Source: Photobacterium pectinilyticum (lineage in GTDB: Bacteria > Pseudomonadota > Gammaproteobacteria > Enterobacterales > Vibrionaceae). Taken from it: a DNA stretch of 64,000 nucleotides. The notes beneath the pieces were generated by a model. The model was not told where the DNA came from. It saw nothing but the letters and a program-made list of their open reading frames with translations, and did not search any database. Both the position numbers and the translations under genes were made by a program. Positions 30,029-39,106 of the stretch are shown in pieces (the stretch's first letter is position 1; each line of letters starts with the position of its first letter). The DNA lies in assembly GCF_024357955.1 (NCBI RefSeq), contig NZ_JANEYT010000004.1, forward strand, positions 62,001 through 126,000, in the 5' to 3' direction.

Positions 30029-31000
30029 ATGGCAAACGAATTTGATTTGATAGCCCGGTATTTTGAAAACCAGGCAGTGAAACGCAAAGATGTTCCTTTG
30101 GCCATTGGTGACGACTGTGCTTTGCTGGAAGTTCCTAATGGTAGCCAACTGGCTGTGAGCACCGATTCCCTGGTGGCAGGAACCCATTTTTTAGCCGATG
30201 CTGAACCATCATGGGTTGCCCACAAGGCTCTGGCCTCTAACCTCAGTGATCTGGCGGCCATGGGCGCGACCCCTGCCTGGGTATCGCTGGCACTGACCAT
30301 GCCACAGCCAGATGAAGCTTGGCTAGAAGGGTTCTGCAACGGCTTTTTTGCCTTGGCGGAATACTACAATGTCCAGTTGGTAGGCGGGGACACGACCAAG
30401 GGTCCGCTTAGTATTACCTTGACAGTGCATGGCTTTATCCCGACAGGGAAAGCGCTGACCCGCAGTGGTGCTCGTTCTGGCGATTGGATTTACGTGACAG
30501 GTAACCTCGGCGATAGCGCTGCGGGTCTGGCGTTGCTTCTTGGCCAGAAAACAGTCAACGATCCTGAATTGGCAGCAACCTTACTTGAGCGGCATCATAA
30601 GGCAGAGCCACGCATTCTTGCTGGCCAAGCGCTACGAGGTCTAGCATCTGCGGCGTTAGATATTTCGGATGGCCTGATTAGTGATCTTGGGCATATTCTG
30701 AAACGATCTGGGGTGGCAGCCGAAATTGACGTTGATAAACTACCGCTTTCGCCAGAACTTATCGCCTTCGAACCGGAGCGCGATGCAGCATTGCAGTTGG
30801 CCTTGGCGAGTGGTGAAGAGTATGAGCTGTGCTTCACCGTACCGGAGCAGAACAGGGGCGCGGTTGACACGGCCTTGGCTCGCAGTGGCGTAAGGGCAAC
30901 CTGTATTGGCCAGTTACGGCCGGGACACGGTATTACCTTGGTTCGCGAGCGCCAGCCGCTGAACTGGAAACTGCACGGATATGATCATTTTGCGGAGTAA
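30029..31000 (+). CDS. thiL: Thiamine-monophosphate kinase
   Basis: ThiL phosphorylates thiamine monophosphate to the active diphosphate. It is a 323-residue member of the PurM/ThiL ATP-dependent superfamily; visible are [51 protein letters not shown] and [14 protein letters not shown]. It lies directly between nusB and pgpA, the same neighbours as in E. coli. Its stop is 3 bp before the pgpA start. Confidence 0.96.
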   Translation: MANEFDLIARYFENQAVKRKDVPLAIGDDCALLEVPNGSQLAVSTDSLVAGTHFLADAEPSWVAHKALASNLSDLAAMGATPAWVSLALTMPQPDEAWLEGFCNGFFALAEYYNVQLVGGDTTKGPLSITLTVHGFIPTGKALTRSGARSGDWIYVTGNLGDSAAGLALLLGQKTVNDPELAATLLERHHKAEPRILAGQALRGLASAALDISDGLISDLGHILKRSGVAAEIDVDKLPLSPELIAFEPERDAALQLALASGEEYELCFTVPEQNRGAVDTALARSGVRATCIGQLRPGHGITLVRERQPLNWKLHGYDHFAE

Positions 31001-31003
31001 ATT

Positions 31004-31489
31004 GTGGCAAACCCGAAAGATAAAATTAACCTGAAAAACCCTTGGCATTTCTTGGCTACCGGCTTTGGTAGTGGGCTTTCTCCAGTCATTCCGGGAACCA
31101 TGGGGACAGTGGCAGCGATCCCGCTATACTTGCTGATGGCACAATTGCCCTTTACTGCTTACCTCGTGATCATTGTGGTCGCTGCTCTTATCGGTATCAC
31201 CATTTGCCAGAAAACCTCTGATGATATGGGTGCCCATGACCACGGTAGTATTGTCTGGGATGAATTTGTCGGTTTCTGGATCACTATGGCTATTGCCCCT
31301 GTGGTGAGCTGGCAGTGGGTGCTGGCGGGCTTTGTTTTGTTCCGTTTCTTCGATATGGTCAAGCCGTGGCCAATCAGCTGGTTGGACAAACACGTTCACG
31401 GTGGCTTGGGGATCATGGTTGACGATATCCTAGCCGGTTTTATGGCGATGATTGCCCTTTGGGGCTTGGGCCATTGGTTGGGCTGGTAA
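31004..31489 (+). CDS. pgpA: Phosphatidylglycerophosphatase A
   Basis: PgpA dephosphorylates phosphatidylglycerophosphate in the inner membrane. It has 161 residues with the motifs SGLSPVIPGTMGTVAAIP, WDEFVGFWITM and RFFDMVKPWPISWLD, and hydrophobic helices between. The start is GTG 31004, with CGGAG 7 bases upstream; the gap to thiL is 3 bp, implying coupling. A terminator follows. Confidence 0.95.
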   Translation: MANPKDKINLKNPWHFLATGFGSGLSPVIPGTMGTVAAIPLYLLMAQLPFTAYLVIIVVAALIGITICQKTSDDMGAHDHGSIVWDEFVGFWITMAIAPVVSWQWVLAGFVLFRFFDMVKPWPISWLDKHVHGGLGIMVDDILAGFMAMIALWGLGHWLGW

Positions 31490-31512
31490 TCTTACCTACC
31501 ACACCTTGTGAT

Positions 31513-31542
31513 GAAAGCCGCGCGATTGCGCGGCTTTTTTAT
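31513..31542 (+). terminator. Intrinsic terminator after pgpA
   Basis: AAAGCCGCGC pairs with GCGCGGCTTT around GATT, then six T residues. Confidence 0.93.
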
Positions 31543-31568
31543 TTCTAATTCAGTGGACTAAGCTTTAA

Positions 31569-31634
31569 GAGGCTAGAGGCTAGAGGCTAGAGGCTAGAGG
31601 CTAGAGGCTAGAGGCTAGAGGCTAGAGGCTAGAG
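31569..31634. repeat. Heptanucleotide tandem repeat (GAGGCTA), about 9.4 copies
   Basis: Nine perfect units plus a partial one, the reverse complement of the unit at 22909-22955. It ends 2-3 bases before the ribosome-binding site of the 690-residue secreted protein gene, so copy-number change would alter the spacing of its promoter region. Confidence 0.97.
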
Positions 31635-31650
31635 ATAGGGAGATCAGCGG

Positions 31651-33723
31651 TTGAGTGTACTGAATCGGGTTTATTGGCTTGTTGGGCTTATGTTGTTGTC
31701 ACCGGTCTGTTTGGCCCAGGTATATCCTTCTACCGGGACGGCGTGGGTGTTGCCCGGCAGCTGGCAAGAGACGGTAATTGACGGCAAGCCTCATACTGCT
31801 GACCAGGTGAAAGCGTGGGAAAGTCAGCATGCCGATGTGGTGTTTGGCAGTATGCAGGACCCTGAAATTAACCGCCGGATGAATGCGATGGGATACATGT
31901 ATGCCCATAAATTTGATTGTCGGCCGAGCAAGCAAGAGGCCTGGCTGAGTCAGCAAGCCTTGAACTCAGGCATGGATGTGGAAGAGGGTTATCTGCACTT
32001 TGCCGAAGATACCCAACTAGCAATGGATAGGCCCAATAACGGGTTGGATTACTTGCTCGAAGGGCGACCTTATCATTTACTGCTGATCCGCAACGGCCAG
32101 TTCTCGACAGCGCGTTTACCCATCAAGGTAGAGCCGGATGATAAATTGGTCATGTTTGCTTCCTATCCGTTTGAGCGATTGTCGGTCAAAGCCGGAGGGG
32201 TCCCTGATATTGCTCGGCACGTGACGAACGATGAAGGGAGTGTTGAAAAGTGGCTTTCACTTGAGGTGGAGTGGCTCATACAATCTAGAGATGATTTGGC
32301 GATCAGGTATGAAGGGCAACTCCAATTGGAGCGAGCATGGCACAGTGCCCAGGCATGGTATCAAGGGCGCCATTTAAACACAGGCGAGCCGGGGCTCGCT
32401 GCCGGGCTGCGGGTATGGATGTTAGAGCTTGCTTGGCGAAAACCCACGGAGGTTGAATCGTTGGCTATAACGCCATGGCTTGAGGTACGCCAGAAGCGCA
32501 TGTTCATTCCGGGCTGGGATCCTGCCAACGACCTTGATGGTGATGGCTATATTAATCAGCGAGAGTTCTCATCCAGAGCCAATCGAAAGGCATCGGCACG
32601 CTTTCGCCATCAGGCGAGGCTGATCCCTGCAGGCTATATGTGGCCGGGAACATGCTGGTATCGGGTTAACTTCCTCAATCGTGCGTTCAATAAGCTGCAT
32701 GTCCAGTGGTATCAAGAAGACTGGCTGCAGCAAGGGCTTTCTGGTGCATACAACGATGATATGGCGAAGCTACTGGGGGAAAATCAGTTCAAGGTCATAT
32801 CGGGTGGCGAGGTTCGAGAGCTTGCAATGATGGCGGGGAGCAAGCAGGTAGAATACGAGTATGCCAAGCAGCTTGCCGACTTCCTCAAGCAAGTTAAAAC
32901 GTTAACCGGGACACAGTGGCTGGCTGCTAATATTTCCGAGCTGAATCTTTGGCACTACGCACCCTGGCCGCCAGAACTCAGAGATGTGATCGATGTCTGG
33001 TTGCGTGAGCACTACCTGACCCCAGCTATCGGGCTCGATCGCCTACAGCGTTACTGGGATAGTTTTGCGCTCGCGGGCCAGCAGGACAAGAGCCTGATCA
33101 TGGCCTCCACGAAAGGGGGGCGAAGCCAGTATTCACCGTCGGAGCCTGCGGCATGGCAGCAGGATATCGAAACCGGGCTGACATTGTATTATCTCTTCAA
33201 TGTCCCCGGGCAGACTTTTTACCATAGTTGGAACCAGAGTTACCGCTATGGTAGTGGCAATACTACGCCTGATAATTGGTATCAGGCCGGTATCGGCAAG
33301 AATATCGCCTATCAACCTACGGCAATGCTTAAAGTGGATATAGGCATTCCCGAAGCGGCGCCGGAAGGGGCTGAATTGGTGGTATTTGATGATAAAGGCA
33401 AGGAGGCTGACTCTGCTGCAACCAATATTGGTGGTATTCCGCTACAGCCATCTGGGTGGTATTGGCTTCAACGCAGTGGTTGGTTTGGTGAACTTCCCGA
33501 ACAGGGTGTCATTGCCCGCCGTTATAGCAAAGGACTCGTTCTTTACCGAGGAGCAAGGGAGCGTAACAATGCGGCGTTTTTTTCAACCGAGCCGCGAGAA
33601 GTTAGCCTTGACGGCTATTATCAGCAGGTGAACGCTGATGGCAGTCTAGGGCCCGCGGTTAGCCAAGTGTCGCTCAGTGGCTACCAGGGAATGATATTGA
33701 AAAGGGCGATAGAGAAAAAATAA
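31651..33723 (+). CDS. Uncharacterised secreted 690-residue protein with an EF-hand loop; possible glycoside hydrolase-like enzyme
   Basis: I do not recognise a named family. The N-terminus is a signal peptide (hydrophobic residues 8-20, cleavage near CLAQ-V). A canonical 12-residue EF-hand loop, DLDGDGYINQRE, lies at 294-305. The region 380-540 is rich in Trp and Tyr. The C-terminal part (about 565-685) reads like a beta-sandwich ending in GVIARRYSKGLVLYRG and YQGMIL, the kind of tail seen in putative glycosyl hydrolases with a TIM barrel. The start is TTG 31651, chosen because AGGGAG lies 8 bases upstream and an in-frame stop at 31636 blocks longer forms. The heptamer array sits directly upstream. 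Monocistronic; convergent with dxs. Confidence 0.85.
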   Translation: MSVLNRVYWLVGLMLLSPVCLAQVYPSTGTAWVLPGSWQETVIDGKPHTADQVKAWESQHADVVFGSMQDPEINRRMNAMGYMYAHKFDCRPSKQEAWLSQQALNSGMDVEEGYLHFAEDTQLAMDRPNNGLDYLLEGRPYHLLLIRNGQFSTARLPIKVEPDDKLVMFASYPFERLSVKAGGVPDIARHVTNDEGSVEKWLSLEVEWLIQSRDDLAIRYEGQLQLERAWHSAQAWYQGRHLNTGEPGLAAGLRVWMLELAWRKPTEVESLAITPWLEVRQKRMFIPGWDPANDLDGDGYINQREFSSRANRKASARFRHQARLIPAGYMWPGTCWYRVNFLNRAFNKLHVQWYQEDWLQQGLSGAYNDDMAKLLGENQFKVISGGEVRELAMMAGSKQVEYEYAKQLADFLKQVKTLTGTQWLAANISELNLWHYAPWPPELRDVIDVWLREHYLTPAIGLDRLQRYWDSFALAGQQDKSLIMASTKGGRSQYSPSEPAAWQQDIETGLTLYYLFNVPGQTFYHSWNQSYRYGSGNTTPDNWYQAGIGKNIAYQPTAMLKVDIGIPEAAPEGAELVVFDDKGKEADSAATNIGGIPLQPSGWYWLQRSGWFGELPEQGVIARRYSKGLVLYRGARERNNAAFFSTEPREVSLDGYYQQVNADGSLGPAVSQVSLSGYQGMILKRAIEKK

Positions 33724-33735
33724 ATACTGAACCTA

Positions 33736-33774
33736 ATACCAACCTACATAACAACTACTTATCCAGATTGGTAT
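33736..33774. repeat. 39-bp deleted copy of the palindromic intergenic repeat
   Basis: Same ends as the 48-bp element (ATACCAA, TTGGTAT), but nine bases including most of the central TGATCA are missing. It lies 13 bp after the secreted-protein gene. Confidence 0.85.
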
Positions 33775-33777
33775 AAG

Positions 33778-33814
33778 AAAGTGCCCCAAACAATAGAACA
33801 TTGCTTGGGGCACA
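33778..33814 (-). terminator. Terminator after dxs
   Basis: GTGCCCCAA (33781-33789) pairs with TTGGGGCAC (33805-33813), with an inner CAAT/ATTG stem. On the minus strand it is followed by a T-rich stretch. Confidence 0.75.
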
Positions 33815-33845
33815 GAGTCTATACGTAAATCAGTGCGGCTGAGGA

Positions 33846-35714
33846 TTAGTCGATATAAGCGCGGATCTGCTTTTCAATACCTGGACCGTCGATTTCCAGC
33901 ATTGCATGAAGCTCGGCTTGAGTGCCTTGCTCAATAAAGCGGTCAGGTAGGCCAAGGTTCAATACCGGCTTGAGTACTTTCTGTTTCATCAAGAACTCGT
34001 TGACCCCACTGCCAGCACCGCCGGCAATCGCATTTTCTTCAACCGTCACCAACACATCATGGTTGGCGGCCAGTTCAAGGATCAAGGCTTCATCAAGGGG
34101 TTTCACAAACCGCATATCGGCAACAGTCGCATTGAGGCTCTCTGCGGCTTCCAGTGCATAGCTCAACATGGTACCGAAGCTGAGGATAGCGACTTTTTCA
34201 CCTTCGCGGTGAATCATTCCTTTACCGATTGGCAGGGCCGTCATTTCACGCTTAGGCACAATCCCCGTCCCACTGCCGCGAGGGTAGCGAACCGCACTCG
34301 GGCCTTGGTGCATGTGGCCGGTGTAGAGCATCTGGCGGCACTCATTTTCATCGCTTGGCGCCATAATCACCATATTTGGAATACAGCGCATAAAGCTGAT
34401 ATCGAAGGCTCCTTGGTGGGTTTGCCCGTCGGCGCCAACTAGGCCGCTCCGGTCGATGGCAAACATCACCGGCAGATCCATAATTGCGATATCGTGGATC
34501 AACTGATCATAGCCGCGCTGCAGGAACGTCGAGTAAATTGCCACAACCGGGTGGTAGCCGCCAATGGCCATACCGGTTGCCAGTGTTACAGCATGCTGCT
34601 CGGCAATTGCCACATCAAAATACTGTGATGGGTATTCTTTGGAGAAGCGCACCATACCCGACCCTTCACGCATAGCTGGCGTGATAGCCATCAGCTTTTC
34701 ATCCTGCTCGGCCATGTCACACAACCAGTCGCCAAAGACATTGGAGAAGGTTGGCTGGCTTTTCGCTTTCGGGATTGGATTCTGGTTCAGATCAAACTTA
34801 GGGACTGCGTGGTAGTTGATTGGATCCGCTTCGGCAGGGGCGTAGCCTTTGCCTTTCTTGGTCATAATGTGCAGGAACTGCGGGCCTTTGAGGTTACGCA
34901 TGTTCTTGAGGGTCTTGACCAGCTCCTCGACATCATGGCCGTCGATTGGACCGATGTAGTTGAAGCCAAGCTCTTCGAACATGGTTCCCGGAACAACCAT
35001 GCCTTTGAGATGCTCTTCGGCACGCTTGACCAACTCTTTGATGGGGGGCGCACCAGCCAGAACTTTTTTACCGCCTTCACGGATAGTGGTATAGAGGTTA
35101 CCGGACAGCAAACGTGCTAGGTGATTGTTTAGCGCCCCGACATTTTCTGAGATCGACATTTCGTTGTCGTTGAGGATCACCAGCATGTCTGAGTGGACGC
35201 CACCTGCGTGATTCATGGCTTCGAAAGCCATACCAGCAGTAATGGCACCATCACCAATGACACTGACAACCTTACGACCCATCCCTTCCTTTTCAGACGC
35301 GATAGCCATCCCCAGCCCGGCACTGATTGAGGTGGAAGAGTGGCCGACAGACAGCACATCGTATTCGCTTTCTTCACGCCACGGGAATGGGTGCACCCCG
35401 TTCTTTTGGCGGATGGTCGGCATCTGGTCACGACGGCCAGTCAGGATTTTGTGCGGATAGGCCTGATGGCCGACATCCCAAATCAGGTGATCGAACGGTG
35501 TGTTGTATACAAAATGCAGTGCGACGGTTAACTCGACAGCACCCAGGCCAGAGGCAAAGTGGCCACTGCTCTGGCTGACTGAATTCAGTAGGTAGGTGCG
35601 TAGCTCGTCGCACACTGCTGGCAGGCTTTCTGCAGGCAGCAGGCGTAACTCATCTGGGGTGTTGGCCAACGCCAAATGAGGGTATTTCGAAATATCCAGT
35701 GTCATAACATTCAC
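33846..35714 (-). CDS. dxs: 1-deoxy-D-xylulose-5-phosphate synthase
   Basis: Dxs joins pyruvate and glyceraldehyde-3-phosphate, using thiamine diphosphate, in the first step of the MEP isoprenoid pathway. It has 622 residues (E. coli 620). The thiamine site [16 protein letters not shown] with a following NDNEMSIS, the GHSSTSIS segment, the transketolase middle domain ([26 protein letters not shown]) and the C-terminal domain ([12 protein letters not shown]) are all present. ATG 35714 or ATG 35705 may be the start. It is the last gene of xseB-ispA-dxs, 15 bp after ispA. Confidence 0.98.
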   Translation of the reverse strand: MNVMTLDISKYPHLALANTPDELRLLPAESLPAVCDELRTYLLNSVSQSSGHFASGLGAVELTVALHFVYNTPFDHLIWDVGHQAYPHKILTGRRDQMPTIRQKNGVHPFPWREESEYDVLSVGHSSTSISAGLGMAIASEKEGMGRKVVSVIGDGAITAGMAFEAMNHAGGVHSDMLVILNDNEMSISENVGALNNHLARLLSGNLYTTIREGGKKVLAGAPPIKELVKRAEEHLKGMVVPGTMFEELGFNYIGPIDGHDVEELVKTLKNMRNLKGPQFLHIMTKKGKGYAPAEADPINYHAVPKFDLNQNPIPKAKSQPTFSNVFGDWLCDMAEQDEKLMAITPAMREGSGMVRFSKEYPSQYFDVAIAEQHAVTLATGMAIGGYHPVVAIYSTFLQRGYDQLIHDIAIMDLPVMFAIDRSGLVGADGQTHQGAFDISFMRCIPNMVIMAPSDENECRQMLYTGHMHQGPSAVRYPRGSGTGIVPKREMTALPIGKGMIHREGEKVAILSFGTMLSYALEAAESLNATVADMRFVKPLDEALILELAANHDVLVTVEENAIAGGAGSGVNEFLMKQKVLKPVLNLGLPDRFIEQGTQAELHAMLEIDGPGIEKQIRAYID

Positions 35715-35729
35715 GGCGCTTTGCTGTTT

Positions 35730-36632
35730 TTAGTTATTGCGCTCGATGACGTATCGGGCAAAAACTTCTAGTTGTTCAGTATTGTAAGGGATTGCACTCA
35801 ATGCGTGTAGTGCCTGTTGGTACAGTTGCTGAGCTTTTGCCTTGGCGCCATCCAACCCGAGAAGAGCAGGATAGGTACTTTTTTCCAGCTCGATATCCGA
35901 ACCTTGCGGCTTGCCCAAGGTTTCGGTATCACTTATTACGTCAAGGATATCGTCTTGGACTTGAAACGCCAAACCAATTGCATCGGCATAGGCATTAAGT
36001 TGAGGCAAAATGGCAACGCCTTTTTCACCAGCTGCTAATGCGCCAAGGCGGACCGCGCAGCGGATCAGGGCACCGGTTTTGTGACGATGGATGTTTTTAA
36101 GCTGTTCAAGGCCGACATGTTTACCTTCTGCATCTAGGTCAAGGGCTTGGCCCATGCACATGCCGCTGGCGCCAGACGCTTTGGCCAGCTCGCGGATCAT
36201 CGCGACCCGATTGGCTTCACCGTCAGTACCTAGAGAGCCTGAAGCGAGAATATCAAATGCCAAAGTTTGCAGTGCATCACCAGCCAAAATGGCGGTTGCT
36301 TCATCAAAGGCAATATGGCAGGTTGGCTGGCCGCGACGCAGATCATCATCATCCATTGCCGGAAGATCATCGTGGATCAACGAATAAGCGTGGATGCACT
36401 CTACCGCCGCAGCTGGCGTATCTAGATCAACAATATCGGCACCTAGCATCTCTCCGGTAACGTAAGTCAGAAATGGACGGGCACGTTTACCACCCAGAAG
36501 AGTACCATGTTTCATGGCCTGGATAAGTGGTAGCTCAGCAAAAGGCTGGGCATCAATCCACTGTCCAAGCTGTTGGTTATTGCGTGCTTGATAAAACTGA
36601 AGTGATTGCGACAGTGATGGCGTGTTATTCAT
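35730..36632 (-). CDS. ispA: Farnesyl diphosphate synthase
   Basis: IspA condenses IPP with DMAPP and then with GPP to make farnesyl diphosphate. Both Asp-rich motifs are visible: HDDLPAMDDDDLRRG (first, long bacterial type) and FQVQDDILDVISD (second), with GGKRARPFL near the start. I choose ATG 36632 (MNNTPSLSQ, 300 residues); it overlaps the xseB stop by 8 bases, a classic coupled arrangement. Together with dxs it links both ends of isoprenoid precursor supply. Confidence 0.97.
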   Translation of the reverse strand: MNNTPSLSQSLQFYQARNNQQLGQWIDAQPFAELPLIQAMKHGTLLGGKRARPFLTYVTGEMLGADIVDLDTPAAAVECIHAYSLIHDDLPAMDDDDLRRGQPTCHIAFDEATAILAGDALQTLAFDILASGSLGTDGEANRVAMIRELAKASGASGMCMGQALDLDAEGKHVGLEQLKNIHRHKTGALIRCAVRLGALAAGEKGVAILPQLNAYADAIGLAFQVQDDILDVISDTETLGKPQGSDIELEKSTYPALLGLDGAKAKAQQLYQQALHALSAIPYNTEQLEVFARYVIERNN

Positions 36633-36867
36633 TATTTGTATCAAACTTGGTCAGGGGAGCTTCGTCATCTGCCTGAAGCAGGATTTCAACGCGCTGTTCG
36701 GCTTGGGTCAATTTCTGCTGACTAGTGCGAGCAAGGGCAATGCCGCGTTCGAATTTTTTCAGTGCATCTTCGAGCGCAATGTCTCCGGATTCCAACTCAT
36801 TGACGATTGCGTCTAGTTCATCCAGTGCGGCTTCAAAGGCCATATTTTCAGGTTTTTTGGCTGCCAT
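36625..36867 (-). CDS. xseB: Exodeoxyribonuclease VII small subunit
   Basis: XseB is the small non-catalytic subunit that assembles with XseA (at 4.2-5.5 kb here). It has 80 residues, a helical hairpin with the family motif FEAALDELDAIVNELESG and then LEDALKKFERGIAL. It is the first gene of xseB-ispA-dxs, as in E. coli. Confidence 0.96.
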   Translation of the reverse strand: MAAKKPENMAFEAALDELDAIVNELESGDIALEDALKKFERGIALARTSQQKLTQAEQRVEILLQADDEAPLTKFDTNNE

Positions 36868-37185
36868 AGTGGTGTCATTTCTCTTCTAAGTGCTCGAAAA
36901 ATAGCGTAGAGCGTAATCTGGGTCAAATTATCTCACAGTAATCTGTGTGGCAAACAGGATTTTTCTTTTTTTCTCCCTACAAAGCTAAACCTAAGCAGCA
37001 AAGTGCCGATAATAACTTTCAATAACGAAAAATGCTGGTGTTAGCTTCATATTGAGGTCACCTGAAGCACGAATAATGAACGAATGCAGCCCTTTTGGCA
37101 TTGTGTCTTTGAAAGGTCACAAGGGGCTCGATACAATGTACCGTTCAATACTGATTCACAAGTGCAACGAACTGGAGACTACCAA

Positions 37186-37947
37186 GTGGATTTGGCGACC
37201 CTTATAGGATTAATTGGGGCATTTGCTTTTGTCATTATGGCCATGGTGCTCGGCGGCAGCTTTGGCATGTTCGTTGACACCCAGTCGATTTTGATTGTTT
37301 TGTGTGGTTCGTTGTTTGTAGCCTTGATGCAATACAGCGTTGGCCAGTTTTTGGGGGCCACCAAAATTGCCGTTAAGGCATTTATGTTCAAGAACGACAA
37401 TCCGGAAGATTTGATTGCAAAAATTGTCGAGATGGCTGATGCCGCACGTAAAGGCGGTTTCCTCGCGCTTGAAGAAATGGAAGTGGATAATAGTTTCCTG
37501 CGCAAAGGCGTCGATTTGCTGGTGGATGGTCATGATGCCGATGTGGTAAGGGCGACACTGCAAAAAGACATCGCCTTGACCAATGAACGTCATGAGCTTG
37601 GGATTGGTATCTTCAAAGCGCTTGGCGATGTCGCTCCTGCGATGGGGATGATAGGTACCCTGATCGGTCTGGTGGCCATGCTGTCAAACATGGACGACCC
37701 TAAATCAATCGGCCCGGCGATGGCCGTTGCCCTTTTGACAACCTTATATGGTGCCATTATGGCCAACATGGTGATGTTGCCAATAGCGGCAAAATTGGGT
37801 CTGCGCAAAGATGAAGAAAAACTTAACCGCCGTCTGATCCTTGATGGGGTGTTGGCTATTCAGGATGGTCAGAACCCCCGGGTTATCGACAGCTACCTGA
37901 AAAACTATCTCAACGAGAAAAAACGTACCATTAACGTTGATGATTAA
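37186..37947 (+). CDS. pomA: Na+-driven flagellar motor stator protein PomA
   Basis: PomA forms the Na+ channel and torque unit of the polar flagellar motor with PomB. The 253 residues start MDLATLIGLIGAFAFV, closely matching Vibrio PomA. Four transmembrane helices are seen, with the cytoplasmic loop (AFMFKNDNPEDLIAKIVEMA; RKGGFLALEEMEVD) that contacts FliG, and GDVAPAMGMIGTLIGLVAML in helix 3. The start is GTG 37186 behind GGAG; an upstream extension of the frame is not typical. pomB follows after 9 bp. Confidence 0.97.
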   Translation: MDLATLIGLIGAFAFVIMAMVLGGSFGMFVDTQSILIVLCGSLFVALMQYSVGQFLGATKIAVKAFMFKNDNPEDLIAKIVEMADAARKGGFLALEEMEVDNSFLRKGVDLLVDGHDADVVRATLQKDIALTNERHELGIGIFKALGDVAPAMGMIGTLIGLVAMLSNMDDPKSIGPAMAVALLTTLYGAIMANMVMLPIAAKLGLRKDEEKLNRRLILDGVLAIQDGQNPRVIDSYLKNYLNEKKRTINVDD

Positions 37948-37956
37948 GGAGGGCTG

Positions 37957-38877
37957 ATGGAAGAAGAACATAAATGTCCCCCTCCGGGTCAGCCACAGTG
38001 GATGGGCACCTTTGCTGACTTGATGTCGCTGCTGATGTGTTTCTTTGTTCTGTTGTTGTCATTTTCCGAAATGGATGTACTGAAATTCAAGCAGATCGCC
38101 GGTTCGATGAAATTCGCCTTTGGTGTACAAAACATGCTGGAAGTGAAAGACATCCCTAAAGGGACCAGTGTGATCGCCCAGGAGTTCCGCCCTGGCAGGC
38201 CAGAGCCGACACCGATTGAGGTGATCATGCAGCAGACCATTGATATGACCCAACGGACGTTGGATTTTCATGACGGTGATTCAGACCGTGCCGGCGGCAC
38301 CAAGCGAGATGCTGGAAAGATGACTGGCGGTCAGAGCGCTGAGGTAGCGACCCAGCAAAATCAGAATAACGAATCGGAAATGACCGAAGCCCAAGAGCAG
38401 GTATTGGAAGTGCTAAAGCAAGCCCTGAACCGTGAAATAGACGAAGGGGCAATCGAGGTGGAAAACCTCGGCCAGCAAGTGGTGATTCGGGTTAAGGAAA
38501 AAGGGGCCTTCCCTGAAGGTTCGGCATTCCTACAACCCAAATTCCGTCCATTGATCCGACAGGTTGCTGATTTGGTGAAAGATGTTCCCGGGGGGATCAG
38601 GATCAGTGGCCATACCGACAACCAGAAACTGGACTCCGAGCTCTACCGCTCCAATTGGGATTTATCTGCCCAGCGGGCAGTGTCGGTAGCTCAGGAAATG
38701 GAGCAGGTTGAAGGGTTTGATCCCCAGCGTCTGCGTGTGGTTGGGCTGGCTGGCACCCAGCCTCTGAATGAGAATGCTACACCGGAAGAGCGCAAAGCCA
38801 ACCGGCGGGTAGAAATTTCCATCATGCAAGGCGAACCTCACTACAGTGAAGAAATCTCTAGCCGAAGTGCTCAGTAA
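37957..38877 (+). CDS. pomB: Na+-driven flagellar motor stator protein PomB
   Basis: PomB carries the ion-binding aspartate: Asp21 in GTFADLMSLLMCFFVLLLSF at the single N-terminal transmembrane helix, followed by a plug and linker and a C-terminal OmpA-like peptidoglycan-binding domain (ISGHTDNQKLDSELYRSNWD, VVGLAGTQPL, NRRVEISIM). Length is 306 residues. AAGGAGGGCTG is a very strong ribosome-binding site. The linker (about residues 95-150) is longer and Gln/Asp-rich compared with E. coli MotB. Confidence 0.96.
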   Translation: MEEEHKCPPPGQPQWMGTFADLMSLLMCFFVLLLSFSEMDVLKFKQIAGSMKFAFGVQNMLEVKDIPKGTSVIAQEFRPGRPEPTPIEVIMQQTIDMTQRTLDFHDGDSDRAGGTKRDAGKMTGGQSAEVATQQNQNNESEMTEAQEQVLEVLKQALNREIDEGAIEVENLGQQVVIRVKEKGAFPEGSAFLQPKFRPLIRQVADLVKDVPGGIRISGHTDNQKLDSELYRSNWDLSAQRAVSVAQEMEQVEGFDPQRLRVVGLAGTQPLNENATPEERKANRRVEISIMQGEPHYSEEISSRSAQ

Positions 38878-38900
38878 GCCATGTTTGACGTGATTTTACA

Positions 38901-38935
38901 GGCCGTCTCCTTAGTAGGAGGCGGTCTTTGTTTTA
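38901..38935 (+). terminator. Terminator after pomB
   Basis: GGCCGTCTCC (38901-38910) pairs with GGAGGCGGTC (38917-38926) with two G-U pairs, then TTTGTTTTA. Confidence 0.8.
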
Positions 38936-39047
38936 TCCGTCGTTAAGCAACTGCCTAACGACAAATGAAAATATGCCTACACTATATTTAAGCACCTTGA
39001 AGTTACTTAGATATAATATCCTTGTTTCAGCAACAGCCTGCTTGCTG

Positions 39048-39053
39048 TATAAT
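39048..39053 (+). promoter_or_regulatory. thiI -10 element
   Basis: TATAAT at 39048-39053 with a weak TTTCAG -35 seventeen bases upstream, in the gap between the pomB terminator and thiI. Confidence 0.45.
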
Positions 39054-39106
39054 CCGCGCCTTTCAGCCTTTTTGGTATTGTTTGGCCCAGTGTAGCGAAG
39101 CGTGTT

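Noticed and set aside
37084..37185. N-terminal extension of PomA
   Set aside because: The frame is open, but the family starts MDLATL, and the GTG at 37186 has a proper ribosome-binding site.
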